Source: a bacterium
GTDB taxonomy: Bacteria; Vulcanimicrobiota; Vulcanimicrobiia; Vulcanimicrobiales; SCRA01
Direction of reading: 5' to 3'
NCBI GenBank assembly: GCA_004298675.1
Contig: SCRI01000086.1
Location: 132,055-196,054 of the forward strand
DNA: 64,000 nt
The notes under the pieces were generated by a model. The model ran no database searches and was not told the DNA's origin. It worked only from the letters and a program-made list of their open reading frames with translations. How positions within the stretch are numbered: position 1 is the first letter of the stretch; each line of letters starts with the position of its first letter. Positions 1-9,146 of this stretch are shown in pieces. The position numbers and the translations under genes were made by a program.

Positions 1-161
1 TACTGGGGCTGCAGGGCATCTGTATCGTGACCCACGGGCGTGCGAAGGCGCTGGCGATTCGAAACTCGGTGCGGGCGGCGGCCGTTGCGGTGGAGCGGGG
101 GCTCGTGAAAGCGATCGCGGACGAGATCGCGCACCCGCGCGAAAGCGGACTGAGCCGATGA
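1..161 (+). CDS. plsX: Phosphate acyltransferase PlsX, C-terminal end (partial)
   Basis: Only the last 52 codons are in the window; the gene starts before base 1 and the first complete codon is at base 3. The visible part contains the pattern IVTHGRAKALAIRNSVRAAA, which matches the C-terminal signature of PlsX, the enzyme that makes acyl-phosphate from acyl-ACP for phospholipid synthesis. The stop TGA at 159-161 overlaps the ATG of the next gene by four bases (ATGA), so the two are probably co-transcribed and translationally coupled. The family call rests on a short fragment but the HGR-AxA-I-N pattern is characteristic. Confidence 0.82.
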   Translation, partial: LGLQGICIVTHGRAKALAIRNSVRAAAVAVERGLVKAIADEIAHPRESGLSR

Positions 162-1003
162 GCGTCGCAATCGTCACCGACTCGACCGCCGACCTCGAGC
201 CCGCGCTCGCGCGCGAGCTCGGCGTAACCGTCGTCCCGCTCTACGTGATCTTCGGCCAGCAGCGCTATCTCGATGGCGTGGAGATGACGCGGGCAGAGTT
301 CTTCAAACGCATGGCCGCCGGCGGCGCGCTGCCGAGCACCTCGCAGCCCACGTCGCAGGCCTTTGAAGATGCCTACCGGCCGCTCGTGGAAGCCGGGCAC
401 GAGGTCGTCTCCATCCACATCAGCTCAAAGCTCTCCGGCACCATCAACTCGGCCGGCGCGGGCGCGCAGGCGTTTGCACACGCCCGCATCGAGCGCTTCG
501 ACTCGCAGACGGCCAGCGGCGGTCTGGGGCTGCTGGTGACGGGGGCCGCGCGCATGGCGCGCGAAGGCGCCGGCAGCGACGAGATCCTGGCCGCGCTGCA
601 TGCGTGGCGCGCTTCGCAGCACGGCTACGCCGTGTTTCCCGATCTCAATCACCTGGTGCGCGGAGGCCGCATCGGCAAAGCGCGCGCCTTGGTGGGCGGA
701 ATCCTGCGCATCGTCCCGATCGTGGAAGTCAAGGACGGCGAGGCACATGAATACGGCAAGGCACGCACGTTCACGCGCGGGCTCGATGACGTCGCGACGG
801 CGGCCGTGAGCCATGTGCTCCGCCCCGAGGATGCGCGCCTGGCCGTCGTTCACACCAACGCTCCGGAGATCGCCGCCGAGCTGGTGGCGCGTCTGCGCGC
901 GCGCCTGCCCGTACAGGCGCAGGAGATACTCACGGTGGCGGCCGGTCCGGCGATCGGCGTCCATGGCGGACCCGGCGCCGCCGGCGTCTTCTCGGTAGGA
1001 TAG
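158..1003 (+). CDS. DegV family fatty-acid-binding protein
   Basis: This 281-residue protein has the DegV fold signatures: the N-terminal VTDSTADL segment (about residues 6-13) and the SSKLSGT segment (about residues 88-94), which in the family line the buried fatty-acid pocket. Family members (FakB type) present a bound fatty acid to the kinase FakA so that it can be phosphorylated and passed to PlsX/PlsY. Its position directly after plsX, overlapping by four bases, fits a role in fatty acid supply for phospholipids. No FakA kinase gene is visible in the window, so the exact partner is unknown. Length is normal for the family. Confidence 0.88.
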   Translation: MSVAIVTDSTADLEPALARELGVTVVPLYVIFGQQRYLDGVEMTRAEFFKRMAAGGALPSTSQPTSQAFEDAYRPLVEAGHEVVSIHISSKLSGTINSAGAGAQAFAHARIERFDSQTASGGLGLLVTGAARMAREGAGSDEILAALHAWRASQHGYAVFPDLNHLVRGGRIGKARALVGGILRIVPIVEVKDGEAHEYGKARTFTRGLDDVATAAVSHVLRPEDARLAVVHTNAPEIAAELVARLRARLPVQAQEILTVAAGPAIGVHGGPGAAGVFSVG

Positions 1004-2149
1004 ATGGCCGGCATCTACGTTCACCTGCCGTTCTGTCCGTATCTCTGCCCCTACTGCGACTTCGCGAAGTGGCCCTTCCGGCGCTCGCAGGCGCGCCGTT
1101 ACGTCGACGCGTTGCTGCGCGAGATCGAGGGCGCGCCGGCGCTACAGGGCGAAACGGTTTTTCTGGGCGGGGGAACGCCCAACGCGCTGCCAGTCGAGGA
1201 TCTGCTGGCGGTGCTGGATGCGGTGCGGCGACGCTTCTCCGTGGCGGCGGGTGCGGAGGTCAGCGTGGAGGTGAATCCGGACGCGGGCTCGTTCGACGGT
1301 TTTGCCGCGTACGTCGCGCACGGCGTGACACGCTTCTCGGTCGGTGTGCAGTCGTTCGACGCAGACGAGCTGCGCACGTTGGGAAGGCGTCACAGCCCTG
1401 CCGACATCGCCGCCTGCGTGGCGGCAGCGCGTGCGGCGGGTGCGCGTTCGATCGGCATCGACTTGATCTTCGCGGTGCCGGGACAGACGGTAGCAAGCTG
1501 GCGGCGCTCGCTCGCGCAGGCGCTCGCGTTGGGCATCGATCACCTCTCGTGCTACGGTCTGACGGTGGAGCAAGGGACGCCGTATGCCGCCTGGCAGGCG
1601 CGTGAGCCTGCGGCGTTTCAGGATTCCGACGCCGAGGCGGAGCTGTATGCCGCGGCGATCGAGACGCTGGAGCACGAGGGGTTCGAGCACTACGAGATCT
1701 CCAACTTCGCGCGCCCCGGACGGCGCAGCGCGCACAATTGGAATTATTGGCAAAACGGTGAGTATCTGGGCTTGGGGGTGAGCGCGGCGTCGTTTCTCGC
1801 GGGCGAGCGTTCAGTTGCTACGAAGAGCCTGGAGACCTACTGCGCGGCGCTCGAGGCCGGTCACGAGGTGCCCCGCGAGCGCGAGCGCTTGAGCGGCGCG
1901 GCGGCGGCGGGCGAGGCGATCATGTTGCTTCTGCGCACGGCAGAGGGGGTAGCGGTCGAGCCGTTCAATCAACGTTACGGCGTTGACATACTGTCCTCAT
2001 ACCGGCCCGCGATCGATCGGCTGGCGGATGCGGGCCTCATCATCGCCTCGGAACGGCGGATCGCCCTGACGCCGCGCGGCCGCTTCCTCGCCAACGACGT
2101 ATGCGCAGAGTTCATTGCGCCGGGAACGAGGTCCGAGGGCCGGCCGTAG
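1004..2149 (+). CDS. hemW: Radical SAM protein HemW (HemN-like heme chaperone)
   Basis: The 381-residue product begins almost at once with the radical SAM cluster motif: Cys11, Cys15 and Cys18 in the C-x3-C-x2-C arrangement, followed by the GGGTPN motif near residue 55 that binds SAM. The single-residue spacing and the short N-terminus are typical of HemW rather than of true oxygen-independent coproporphyrinogen oxidase HemN, which is longer at the N-terminus. HemW binds heme and is thought to insert it into respiratory enzymes. The ATG follows the DegV stop codon with no gap. Confidence 0.87.
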   Translation: MAGIYVHLPFCPYLCPYCDFAKWPFRRSQARRYVDALLREIEGAPALQGETVFLGGGTPNALPVEDLLAVLDAVRRRFSVAAGAEVSVEVNPDAGSFDGFAAYVAHGVTRFSVGVQSFDADELRTLGRRHSPADIAACVAAARAAGARSIGIDLIFAVPGQTVASWRRSLAQALALGIDHLSCYGLTVEQGTPYAAWQAREPAAFQDSDAEAELYAAAIETLEHEGFEHYEISNFARPGRRSAHNWNYWQNGEYLGLGVSAASFLAGERSVATKSLETYCAALEAGHEVPRERERLSGAAAAGEAIMLLLRTAEGVAVEPFNQRYGVDILSSYRPAIDRLADAGLIIASERRIALTPRGRFLANDVCAEFIAPGTRSEGRP

Positions 2150-2159
2150 GGTTGTAACC

Positions 2160-3218
2160 GTGCTACGCCTGATTTTTGCCATCATCCTCGCCGCGACGGG
2201 TTTCCTTTTGGGGCGCGAGGCCTACCTGCACTTGCTCTCCCAGCACGTCGCGGGACAGTACTGGCAGTTCACGCTGCTCTTCGTGACACCGGTCATCGGT
2301 GCCGCGCTGGGCGTGTTGATCGCTCCGTCGGTGCAGCAGCTCTTCGAGCACGAGCTGACCGAGGCCGAGAGCTCCATCGAGCGCATGTCGCCTCCGGAGA
2401 TCGTGGGCGGCGCAATCGGGCTCATCGTCGGCCTGCTGATCGCCTTCCTCGTCCGTCTGGTTCTGCTGGAGTGGTTCGCCGTCGCGGGCGCTGCCGGCAC
2501 GTATATCGGCCTAGCCCTCTACCTGATCGTCAGCGTCTTCTGCGTGTACCTGGGCGTGCGCGTGGGCGTGAAGCAGCGGCTGGGATGGCTGGCGCGCACG
2601 GGCGGCGGGGTCCCGGCCAACGTACAGCGCGCGATCCCCAAGATCGTCGACACCTCCGTGATCATCGACGGGCGCATCGTCGATATCGCCAAGACGGGGT
2701 TTGTCGACGGGCCGATGGTGGTGCCGCGCTTCGTGCTGCGCGAGCTGCAGATGATCGCCGACTCGCTCGACTCGCTCAAGCGCACGCGCGGACGGCGGGG
2801 GCTGGAGGTACTCTCGACGTTGCAGGAGAGCATGACCCTGGAGATCGCCGAGTCGGATTACGCGGACATCCACGAGGTCGACGCCAAACTCGTGCGGCTG
2901 GCGCGCGATCGCAAAGGCAAGTTGCTCACCAACGACTACAATCTCAACCGCGTGGCTCAGCTCGAGGGCGTCACGGTGCTCAATATCAACGAGCTGGCCA
3001 ATGCCGTCAAGCCGGTGGTGCTGCCGGGTGAGGAGCTCAACGTCAACATCATTCGCGACGGCAAGGAGATGAACCAGGGCGTCGGCTATCTGGACGATGG
3101 CACCATGATCGTGGTCGAAAACGGCAAGCGGCTGATCGGAGAGCACGTCGACGTACAGGTCACGAGCGTCCTGCAGACGGTGGCCGGGCGCATGATCTTC
3201 GCGAGGCCCAAGCGCTAG
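2160..3218 (+). CDS. PIN/TRAM domain membrane protein (YacL-like)
   Basis: The N-terminal third is hydrophobic with about four membrane segments. It is followed by a PIN nuclease-like domain that begins at VDTSVIIDGRIVDIAKTGF and then by a C-terminal TRAM domain with a predicted RNA-binding role. This is the architecture of YacL of Bacillus, whose gene also lies immediately before ispD. I place the start at the GTG at 2160, ten bases after the hemW stop, giving 352 residues that open directly with the first membrane helix. An upstream ATG at 2115 would add an arginine-rich stretch inside hemW and is less likely. The stop overlaps the ispD GTG by one base. Confidence 0.85.
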   Translation: MLRLIFAIILAATGFLLGREAYLHLLSQHVAGQYWQFTLLFVTPVIGAALGVLIAPSVQQLFEHELTEAESSIERMSPPEIVGGAIGLIVGLLIAFLVRLVLLEWFAVAGAAGTYIGLALYLIVSVFCVYLGVRVGVKQRLGWLARTGGGVPANVQRAIPKIVDTSVIIDGRIVDIAKTGFVDGPMVVPRFVLRELQMIADSLDSLKRTRGRRGLEVLSTLQESMTLEIAESDYADIHEVDAKLVRLARDRKGKLLTNDYNLNRVAQLEGVTVLNINELANAVKPVVLPGEELNVNIIRDGKEMNQGVGYLDDGTMIVVENGKRLIGEHVDVQVTSVLQTVAGRMIFARPKR

Positions 3219-3913
3219 TGCCACTCTCCGGCTGGTGCGCGATCGTGACGGCGGCGGGTCAAGGACGGCGTTTTGGCGGACGCAAGCAGCTGGTGGAACT
3301 GCGCGGGCGGCCGCTGGTGGAGTGGTGCGTGGCGACGTTCGCCGCGTTGGAGGAGATACGCGCGATCGTGGTGGCCTGTGAGCCGGACGAGCTCGCGCGC
3401 ATGATCGAGCTGCTGACGCCGGCGGCGGCGGGAAAGCTAGCGGCGGTTGTTCCCGGCGGGCCGACGCGCCAGGAGAGCGTGGCGCGCGGCTTGACGGCGG
3501 TGCCTTCGCAGTGCGAGGGCATCTTCGTTCACGACGGCGCGCGGCCGCTCGTGAGCGCGGCCGACGTGCGTGCGACGCTGCTGGCCGCGCGGCCGGGGCG
3601 CGCGGCGGTGCTGGCCTCGCCGGTGGTGGACACGATCAAGCGCGTCGACGAGCGCGGGCGTGTCGTCGAGACGCTGCCGCGCAGCGAGCTGTGGGCGGCA
3701 ACGACGCCGCAAGCGTTTGCGGCCGAGGATCTGCGTGCGGCTCACCGCGCCGCGGCCGCCGCGGGCGTGCTGCAGACGGATGACGTCGCACTGGCGGAGC
3801 GGCTGGGCATCGAGACGGTCGTGGTCGCGGCGCAGTCGCCCAATCCGAAGGTCACGCATCCATTCGACCTCGACGTCGTCGAGAGATTGGCGGAGTCTCA
3901 TGGCTATCGGTGA
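3218..3913 (+). CDS. ispD: 2-C-methyl-D-erythritol 4-phosphate cytidylyltransferase
   Basis: This enzyme of the non-mevalonate (MEP) isoprenoid pathway couples MEP to CTP. The 231-residue protein shows the nucleotidyltransferase signature AIVTAAGQGRRFGGRKQ near residues 8-24, the HDGARPLV motif near residue 105, and the C-terminal KVTHPFDL motif. It uses a GTG start overlapping the preceding stop. The next gene is ispF, so two MEP-pathway steps are adjacent, although the intervening IspE kinase is not here. Confidence 0.93.
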   Translation: MPLSGWCAIVTAAGQGRRFGGRKQLVELRGRPLVEWCVATFAALEEIRAIVVACEPDELARMIELLTPAAAGKLAAVVPGGPTRQESVARGLTAVPSQCEGIFVHDGARPLVSAADVRATLLAARPGRAAVLASPVVDTIKRVDERGRVVETLPRSELWAATTPQAFAAEDLRAAHRAAAAAGVLQTDDVALAERLGIETVVVAAQSPNPKVTHPFDLDVVERLAESHGYR

Positions 3914-4394
3914 GATGAGCAGCAGCCGCGTCGGCATCGGCTACGACGCGCATCCGTTGGCGGCGGGGAGGCCGCTGATCTTAGGCGGAGTGCGCGTCGA
4001 GCACGAGCTGGGTCTGCTCGGCTACTCCGATGCGGACGTCTTGACGCATGCCATCGCCGACGCAGTGCTGGGGGCCGCCGCACTCGGAGACCTGGGCGGG
4101 CGCTTCCCGGCCAGCGATCCGCGTTGGCAAGACGCGGACTCGCTGCGCATGCTGGCGGAGTGCGCCGGCGCGGTGCGTGAGGTGGGCTGGGATCTGGCCA
4201 ACGTCGATGCCGTGCTGGTGGCGCAGCGCCCGCGCCTGGGGGGCTTGGTGGACGCGATGCGTGAGAATCTCGCACGCGCGCTCTTCGTTCCGGTCGTGGC
4301 GGTGAGTCTCAAAGTCAAATCTCCCGAAGGGCTGGGCTTCGAGGGTGAGGAGAAGGGGATGAGCGCGCGCGCCGTCGCCTTGCTGGAGCGATGA
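3900..4394 (+). CDS. ispF: 2-C-methyl-D-erythritol 2,4-cyclodiphosphate synthase
   Basis: IspF cyclises CDP-ME phosphate in the MEP pathway. The YDAH motif supplies the first metal-binding Asp and His, and DADVLTHAIADAVLGA supplies the third ligand His. KVKSPEGLGFEGEEKG near the C-terminus is the conserved nucleotide-binding segment. I choose the ATG at 3900, which overlaps ispD by 14 bases and has GGAG a few bases upstream, giving 164 residues. The ATG at 3915 is the alternative and gives 159 residues, closer to the usual size but with almost no space for a ribosome site. A longer open frame upstream is only a shadow of ispD. Confidence 0.93.
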   Translation: MAIGEMSSSRVGIGYDAHPLAAGRPLILGGVRVEHELGLLGYSDADVLTHAIADAVLGAAALGDLGGRFPASDPRWQDADSLRMLAECAGAVREVGWDLANVDAVLVAQRPRLGGLVDAMRENLARALFVPVVAVSLKVKSPEGLGFEGEEKGMSARAVALLER

Positions 4395-5896
4395 TGGATT
4401 CGATCACGCCGCTACGGGTGCGTTTCGCGCCCTCGCCGACGGGGAGCTTGCACGTAGGCGGCGCACGTACCGCGCTCTTCAACGTGCTGCTGGCGCGCCG
4501 CTTGGGCGGCAAAGCGGTGCTGCGCTTGGAGGATACCGACGAGACGCGCAGCGTCAGCGGCAGCGAGGAGGGACTGCTGGCCGATCTCGCGTGGCTGGGT
4601 TTGACCTTCGACGAAGGGCCGGCCAATGGCGGACCGTACGGTCCCTACCGTCAGTCGGAGCGGTTGCCGGTCTATGCCGACATCGCGCGGCGTCTGATCG
4701 AAACCGGTCACGCCTACCGCTGCTACTGCACGCCGGCGGAGTTGGACGCGGAGCGCCGCCGGCAGTTGGCGGAGGGCATCAAGGCGCCGCGTTACTCCGG
4801 GCGTTGCCGCACGCTGGATGAGGCGGCGCGCGCGGCCTTCACACGCGAGGGGCGCGCCGCCGTGGTGCGCTTCGCGGTTGAGCCCGGGGAGACGGTGGTT
4901 CAGGACCTCGTGCACGGCGAGGTGCGCTTCGATCATCACCACCTCGGCGATTTCGTGATGCTCAAGTCCAGCGGCTGGCCCACCTACAACCTGGCCGCCG
5001 CCGTGGACGACGCGACCATGGACATCACGCTGGTGATGCGTGCCGACGAGCATCTGCCCAACACGCCGGCGCAGTTGATGATCCTCGCCGCCCTGGGTTT
5101 GCGCCCGCCACGCTACGCGCACGTGCCGCTCATCTTGAACGCCGAGCATCAGAAGTTATCCAAGCGCCACAACACCGTGGGCGTGGGCGAGTTCCGTACG
5201 CAAGGCATCCTGCCGCAAGCGCTGGTGAACTATTTGGCGTTTCTGGGTTGGACTCCGGAGGGGGAGCGCCAACTCTACACGTTTGAGGAGCTCGTGCAGG
5301 TCTTCGAGTTGGAGCGCATCCACCGCGCGCCGGCCGTCTTCGACGAACGGCGGCTGCGCTGGATGAACCGCCAGTATCTGCAGCGCTTGCCGCGCGCGGA
5401 GTTCGAAGGCCTGCTCGTGGAGGCGTTTCGCGGAGCGGGTCTGCTGAAGGAACTGGTAGACGAGGATTCGCAGTCAGCCGCGCTGGCATGGGCGTCGATC
5501 TTCGTCGATGCCTTCGGCGAGGGCCTGGAAACGATCGCCGATGCCGTGCCGATCGCGCGCGAGTTGGGCAACCGCGTGCCCGTGCTCGACGCCGCGCAGT
5601 CCGGCGTCGAGAGTAGCGCGGAGGTGCGAGCCTATCTGCGAGACGTTCGCGACTACGTCACCGGGATGGCCGCGAAGCGCGCGAACGAGGCGGGGCTGCT
5701 GCGCGATCTGCCGCTCTCCGTCGATCTGCCGGCGCTGGCGGCACGGCATGGCTTGGAGAAGCGCGACGCCTATCGCTGCGTCCGGGTCGCTCTCACCGGG
5801 CAAGAGCACGGCGCGCCGCTGCAGCTGCTGTTCGCGCTTCTCGGCGCCGCCAAGATCGAGGAGCGGCTGGATGCCGCGCTCGCTATAAGACACTAA
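4391..5896 (+). CDS. gltX: Glutamyl-tRNA synthetase
   Basis: A class I aminoacyl-tRNA synthetase of 501 residues that charges tRNA-Glu. The HIGH-type motif appears as PSPTGSLHVGGART close to the N-terminus and the KMSKS-type loop as QKLSKRHNTVG near residue 255. The length and the helical C-terminal anticodon-binding part are normal for bacterial GltX. The ATG at 4391 overlaps the ispF stop by four bases, so it belongs to the same transcript. Confidence 0.95.
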   Translation: MMDSITPLRVRFAPSPTGSLHVGGARTALFNVLLARRLGGKAVLRLEDTDETRSVSGSEEGLLADLAWLGLTFDEGPANGGPYGPYRQSERLPVYADIARRLIETGHAYRCYCTPAELDAERRRQLAEGIKAPRYSGRCRTLDEAARAAFTREGRAAVVRFAVEPGETVVQDLVHGEVRFDHHHLGDFVMLKSSGWPTYNLAAAVDDATMDITLVMRADEHLPNTPAQLMILAALGLRPPRYAHVPLILNAEHQKLSKRHNTVGVGEFRTQGILPQALVNYLAFLGWTPEGERQLYTFEELVQVFELERIHRAPAVFDERRLRWMNRQYLQRLPRAEFEGLLVEAFRGAGLLKELVDEDSQSAALAWASIFVDAFGEGLETIADAVPIARELGNRVPVLDAAQSGVESSAEVRAYLRDVRDYVTGMAAKRANEAGLLRDLPLSVDLPALAARHGLEKRDAYRCVRVALTGQEHGAPLQLLFALLGAAKIEERLDAALAIRH

Positions 5897-6111
5897 CTTG
5901 AGCAAGTATCTTTGGTATAAAGATGCGCAGGAGTGCGCGGCTCGTTGGCGCGAAATCGCTGCGAGCCATGGATACCTGCTCGTCCTTCCATCGCCCGTGC
6001 TGTCGACGCTGTAAACGCTAATCGCGAAACCCGCGCGCCTCGCGGCGCGTTGCAGCAGCACCCGGTGGCCGAGGCCGCCGCACCGATAGGGACAGAGTTC
6101 GAGAGACTACC
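5897..6111. promoter_or_regulatory. Intergenic region before cysE with two adjacent palindromes
   Basis: This 215-base gap separates gltX from cysE. Two perfect palindromes stand side by side at its left edge: ACTTG-AG-CAAGT (5896-5907) and ATCTTT-GGTAT-AAAGAT (5908-5924). They could be a regulator site or a short hairpin at the end of gltX. I searched for a T-box leader, which controls cys genes in Firmicutes, and found no AGGGTGGNACCGCG-like sequence. The remainder shows no convincing feature. Confidence 0.4.
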
Positions 6112-6777
6112 ATGCGTACCCCATTGCTTTTGGCCGACTTGCGCGCCGCGCTGGAGCGCGACCCCGCCGCCACGTCGTGGATCGAGGTCGTCCTGTGCTA
6201 TCCGGGGTTTCACGCCATCGTGATGCATCGGCTCGTCCACGCGATGTGGCGAGCGCGCATACCCCTGCTACCGCGCCTGCTCTCTCAGTTCGCGCGCTTT
6301 CTCACCGGTATCGAGATCCACCCCGGTGCCACGATCGGCCCGGGCTTCTTCGTGGATCACGGTATGGGAGTGGTGATCGGCGAGACCACGGAGATCGGCC
6401 GCGATGTGACCCTCTATCAGGGCGTGACGCTGGGCGGGACCTCGCTGCAACGGGGGAAGCGCCATCCCACGCTGGAGGACGGCGTGACGATCGGCGTTGG
6501 GGCGGCGGTCCTAGGCGCTATCACGGTGGGCGCCAACGCGAAGGTAGGCGGTGGCAGCGTCGTCGTCAAGGACGTGCCGCCAGACTCGACCGTGGTCGGC
6601 ATTCCTGGGCGCGTGGTGGCGCAGAACGGCGTGCCGATACGCGCGGTCAGCGAGCGGCCGCACGTGGAGATGCCCGATCCGGAGATGGAGCAGATCGCCG
6701 AGTTACGCGCGCGGGTGGCGCGTCTGGAACGCTTACTGGAGGAACGCGGCGGGCAGGATGTCTCTGCGGCTCTATAA
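6112..6777 (+). CDS. cysE: Serine O-acetyltransferase
   Basis: CysE makes O-acetylserine, the precursor of cysteine. The 221-residue protein has an N-terminal helical part with the [12 protein letters not shown] segment and a C-terminal left-handed beta-helix built from hexapeptide repeats, including [15 protein letters not shown] and the GVTLGGTS loop that holds the active site. The length matches the shorter Bacillus-type enzyme rather than the 270-residue E. coli type. It overlaps cysS by 20 bases, coupling cysteine synthesis to cysteine charging of tRNA. Confidence 0.93.
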   Translation: MRTPLLLADLRAALERDPAATSWIEVVLCYPGFHAIVMHRLVHAMWRARIPLLPRLLSQFARFLTGIEIHPGATIGPGFFVDHGMGVVIGETTEIGRDVTLYQGVTLGGTSLQRGKRHPTLEDGVTIGVGAAVLGAITVGANAKVGGGSVVVKDVPPDSTVVGIPGRVVAQNGVPIRAVSERPHVEMPDPEMEQIAELRARVARLERLLEERGGQDVSAAL

Positions 6778-8248
6778 CTCGCGCACCCGCGCTGTCGAGA
6801 CATTCACCCCACTGGACGGCAATCGCGTCCGCATCTACATGTGCGGTCTCACGCCGTCGGCGGATCCCCATCTGGGCCACGCGCGCTCGATGCTCTTCTT
6901 CGACGTGCTGCGCCGCTATCTGGATTTTCTGGGCTACGCGGTGACCTACGTGCAGAACGTCACCGACATCGACGACAAGATCATCAAGCGCGCCGCGGAC
7001 GAGGGCGTGACCTGGCACGACATCGTCGAGAAGTACTACGGCAGCTTCGCAGCCAGCCTCGACAAGCTCGGCGTGCGCCGGCCGGAGGTCGAGCCGCGCG
7101 CCACCGAGCACGTACCGAAGATCATTGAAATCATACGCGGGTTGGAGCGTAAGGGCATCGCGTACGAGAGCGACGACGGCGTCTACTACAGCGTGCGCGC
7201 GTGGCCCGCGTACGGCCAGCTCTCGGGGCGCCATATCGACGATTTGCTGGAGAGCGTGCGCATCGATGCCAGCGAGCACAAACGCGACCCGCTCGACTTT
7301 GCGCTGTGGAAGAAGCAGAAGCCGGGAGAGCCGGCGTGGGAGTCGCCTTGGGGACCGGGGCGTCCCGGCTGGCACATCGAGTGTTCGGCGATGTCGTGGG
7401 AGTATCTGGGTGAGCCTTTCGACATTCACGGCGGCGGATTGGATTTGATCTTCCCCCACCACGAAAATGAAGTTGCGCAGACGGAGCCGTTGCTCGACGG
7501 CGGCTTCATGGCCAACTTCTGGGTGCACACGGGACTCCTGTTCTTCGATGGCTCGAAAATGTCGAAGAGTCTCGGCAATTTCGTACCCCTGGAGGAGGAG
7601 TTGCGCCGGCACGATCCACGCGCGCTGCGCACGCTCTTCCTGCAGATCGACTATCGTAAGCAGGCCAACTTTACCGTGGACTCCATCGCCGCCGCGACCA
7701 AAGGCTTGCAGCGCCTGGACGAGACGCTTGCCGATCTGGCGGTGCGCGGGGGCGTGGCGCATTTGGATGAGTTAGAGGCGCTCGACGCGTTGCGTGCGCC
7801 CGCGCCGGCGGCTGAGAGCATGGTGCGCGCTCTGCGCGAGGCATTGGACGCCGACATGAGCACGGCGGGGGCGCTGGCGGCGCTCTTCGGTTGGCTGCCC
7901 GGCACGCGTGCCCTCGAAGGCGAGCCGGCAGCGCAAGCGGCGCGCGCGCTCTACGGTGCGATGTGGATCCTTGGCGTTGCGCCGCGAGTCGAGCGCACGG
8001 CACGGCCGGCCGATCTGCTGAATAGCGGTCAGGTCGAGCAGTTGCGCGGCCTCTATGCCGTGGAGGTTGGCCCGGCGCCCAACGGCAAACAGCCGGGCGA
8101 GATGGTGGAAGAGATTGTCGAGTTGCGTGACAAGGCCCGCCGGGCGCGGGATTTCGCGCGTAGCGACTCGCTGCGCGATGCACTGGCGGGCGCGGGCATC
8201 GTGGTGAAGGACGGTAAGGAGGGCAGCACGTGGAGCGTCGTGCGGTAG
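6758..8248 (+). CDS. cysS: Cysteinyl-tRNA synthetase
   Basis: The 496-residue class I synthetase shows the zinc-site segment [17 protein letters not shown], which includes the HIGH-type motif, and a clean KMSKSLGN loop. ECSAMS and FPHHENE contribute the remaining zinc ligands. The frame stays open upstream to 6551, but family alignment and the MSLRLYNS opening place the start at 6758, inside the end of cysE. In Bacillus the MrnC RNase III-like gene sits between cysS and rlmB; here rlmB follows at once. Confidence 0.95.
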   Translation: MSLRLYNSRTRAVETFTPLDGNRVRIYMCGLTPSADPHLGHARSMLFFDVLRRYLDFLGYAVTYVQNVTDIDDKIIKRAADEGVTWHDIVEKYYGSFAASLDKLGVRRPEVEPRATEHVPKIIEIIRGLERKGIAYESDDGVYYSVRAWPAYGQLSGRHIDDLLESVRIDASEHKRDPLDFALWKKQKPGEPAWESPWGPGRPGWHIECSAMSWEYLGEPFDIHGGGLDLIFPHHENEVAQTEPLLDGGFMANFWVHTGLLFFDGSKMSKSLGNFVPLEEELRRHDPRALRTLFLQIDYRKQANFTVDSIAAATKGLQRLDETLADLAVRGGVAHLDELEALDALRAPAPAAESMVRALREALDADMSTAGALAALFGWLPGTRALEGEPAAQAARALYGAMWILGVAPRVERTARPADLLNSGQVEQLRGLYAVEVGPAPNGKQPGEMVEEIVELRDKARRARDFARSDSLRDALAGAGIVVKDGKEGSTWSVVR

Positions 8249-8991
8249 CGCCGGTCAGTGACGTCGTCTACGGCATCCATGCCGTGGACGAGGCGCTCAG
8301 CGGCGGCGAGCACTTCCGGCGTATCCACGTCGGCAAGCAGCGCACGCGCGAGCCGCTCGTACGCAAGATCCTGGATGCCGCGCGCTCGTCGGGCTGCGCG
8401 GTGCGCTTGGAGGAGGCGGCGTTCTTCGAGCGCTTTCCGTTCAAGGCGCACCAGCAGGTGGTGGCGTATTCGGATCCCTTCGAATACGCGCGCCTGGACG
8501 ATCTGCTGGCCGCGCCCGCGCCCAGGCTGATCGTCGTGCTCGATCACCTGACCGATCCTCACAACCTGGGCGCCATCGCGCGCACGGCCGAAGGCGCGGG
8601 GGCGACGGGTATCGTGATCCCGGAACGCCGCAGCGTCGGAGTCAACGCCACCGTGCGCAAGGCCTCGGCGGGTGCCGTAGCGCACTTGCCGATCGTGCAG
8701 GTCACCAACGTCTCGCAGGCGCTGCGGACGATGAAGGAAGCCGGTATCTGGGTAGCCGGTGCCGCTGGCGGTACCGGCGCGCTCACCTACACACGCGCCG
8801 ACTTCAGCGGCGATATCTGTCTCGTGATCGGCGCGGAAGGCGCCGGCTTGGCCGACCTGGTGCGCAAACAGTGCGACTATCTCGTGAGCATTCCGATGCT
8901 CGGGAAGACGGCTTCGCTCAACGCCTCGGTCGCTGCGGGTATCCTGCTCTACGAAGTCCTGCGGCAGCGTAATCAGGCCCCTGCCACCTAG
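8230..8991 (+). CDS. rlmB: 23S rRNA (guanosine-2'-O)-methyltransferase RlmB / TrmH family
   Basis: A SPOUT-class RNA methyltransferase of 253 residues. The N-terminal substrate-binding part starts with VYGIHAVDEAL. The catalytic domain carries the three knot motifs, seen as LTDPHNLGAIARTAEGAGA, IGAEGAGL and SLNASVAAGILLYE. The start is a GTG at 8230, 19 bases inside cysS. In this gene order the family member is RlmB (YacO), which methylates G2251 of 23S rRNA; assignment to a tRNA-modifying paralogue cannot be excluded from sequence alone. Confidence 0.88.
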   Translation: MERRAVAPVSDVVYGIHAVDEALSGGEHFRRIHVGKQRTREPLVRKILDAARSSGCAVRLEEAAFFERFPFKAHQQVVAYSDPFEYARLDDLLAAPAPRLIVVLDHLTDPHNLGAIARTAEGAGATGIVIPERRSVGVNATVRKASAGAVAHLPIVQVTNVSQALRTMKEAGIWVAGAAGGTGALTYTRADFSGDICLVIGAEGAGLADLVRKQCDYLVSIPMLGKTASLNASVAAGILLYEVLRQRNQAPAT

Positions 8992-9022
8992 ACAGGCAGC
9001 GCCGTCGCGCTACGACTGAAAA

Positions 9023-9068
9023 CTCCTGCCGCTCGTGGTTGACGCGGCTAGCAGGAGACTCCTATAAT
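9023..9068 (+). promoter_or_regulatory. sigH promoter with an overlapping inverted repeat
   Basis: A near-consensus sigma-70 promoter has its -35 box TTGACG at 9039-9044 and a perfect -10 box TATAAT at 9063-9068, with 18 bases between them. The inverted repeat CTCCTGC (9023-9029) and GCAGGAG (9051-9057) brackets the -35 box. It could act as an operator or as the end hairpin of the rlmB transcript. It lies about 80 bases upstream of the sigH start. Confidence 0.72.
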
Positions 9069-9146
9069 GTCCTATGTGCGGGGCGGCCGACGAGCTGCGG
9101 CTTGCGCTTCGCCTCCACGGAGACCCAGGGGGAGAGATCAAGATTC

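Noticed and set aside
5897-6111. T-box riboswitch controlling cysE-cysS
   Set aside because: No T-box core sequence and no specifier-loop or antiterminator fold were seen.
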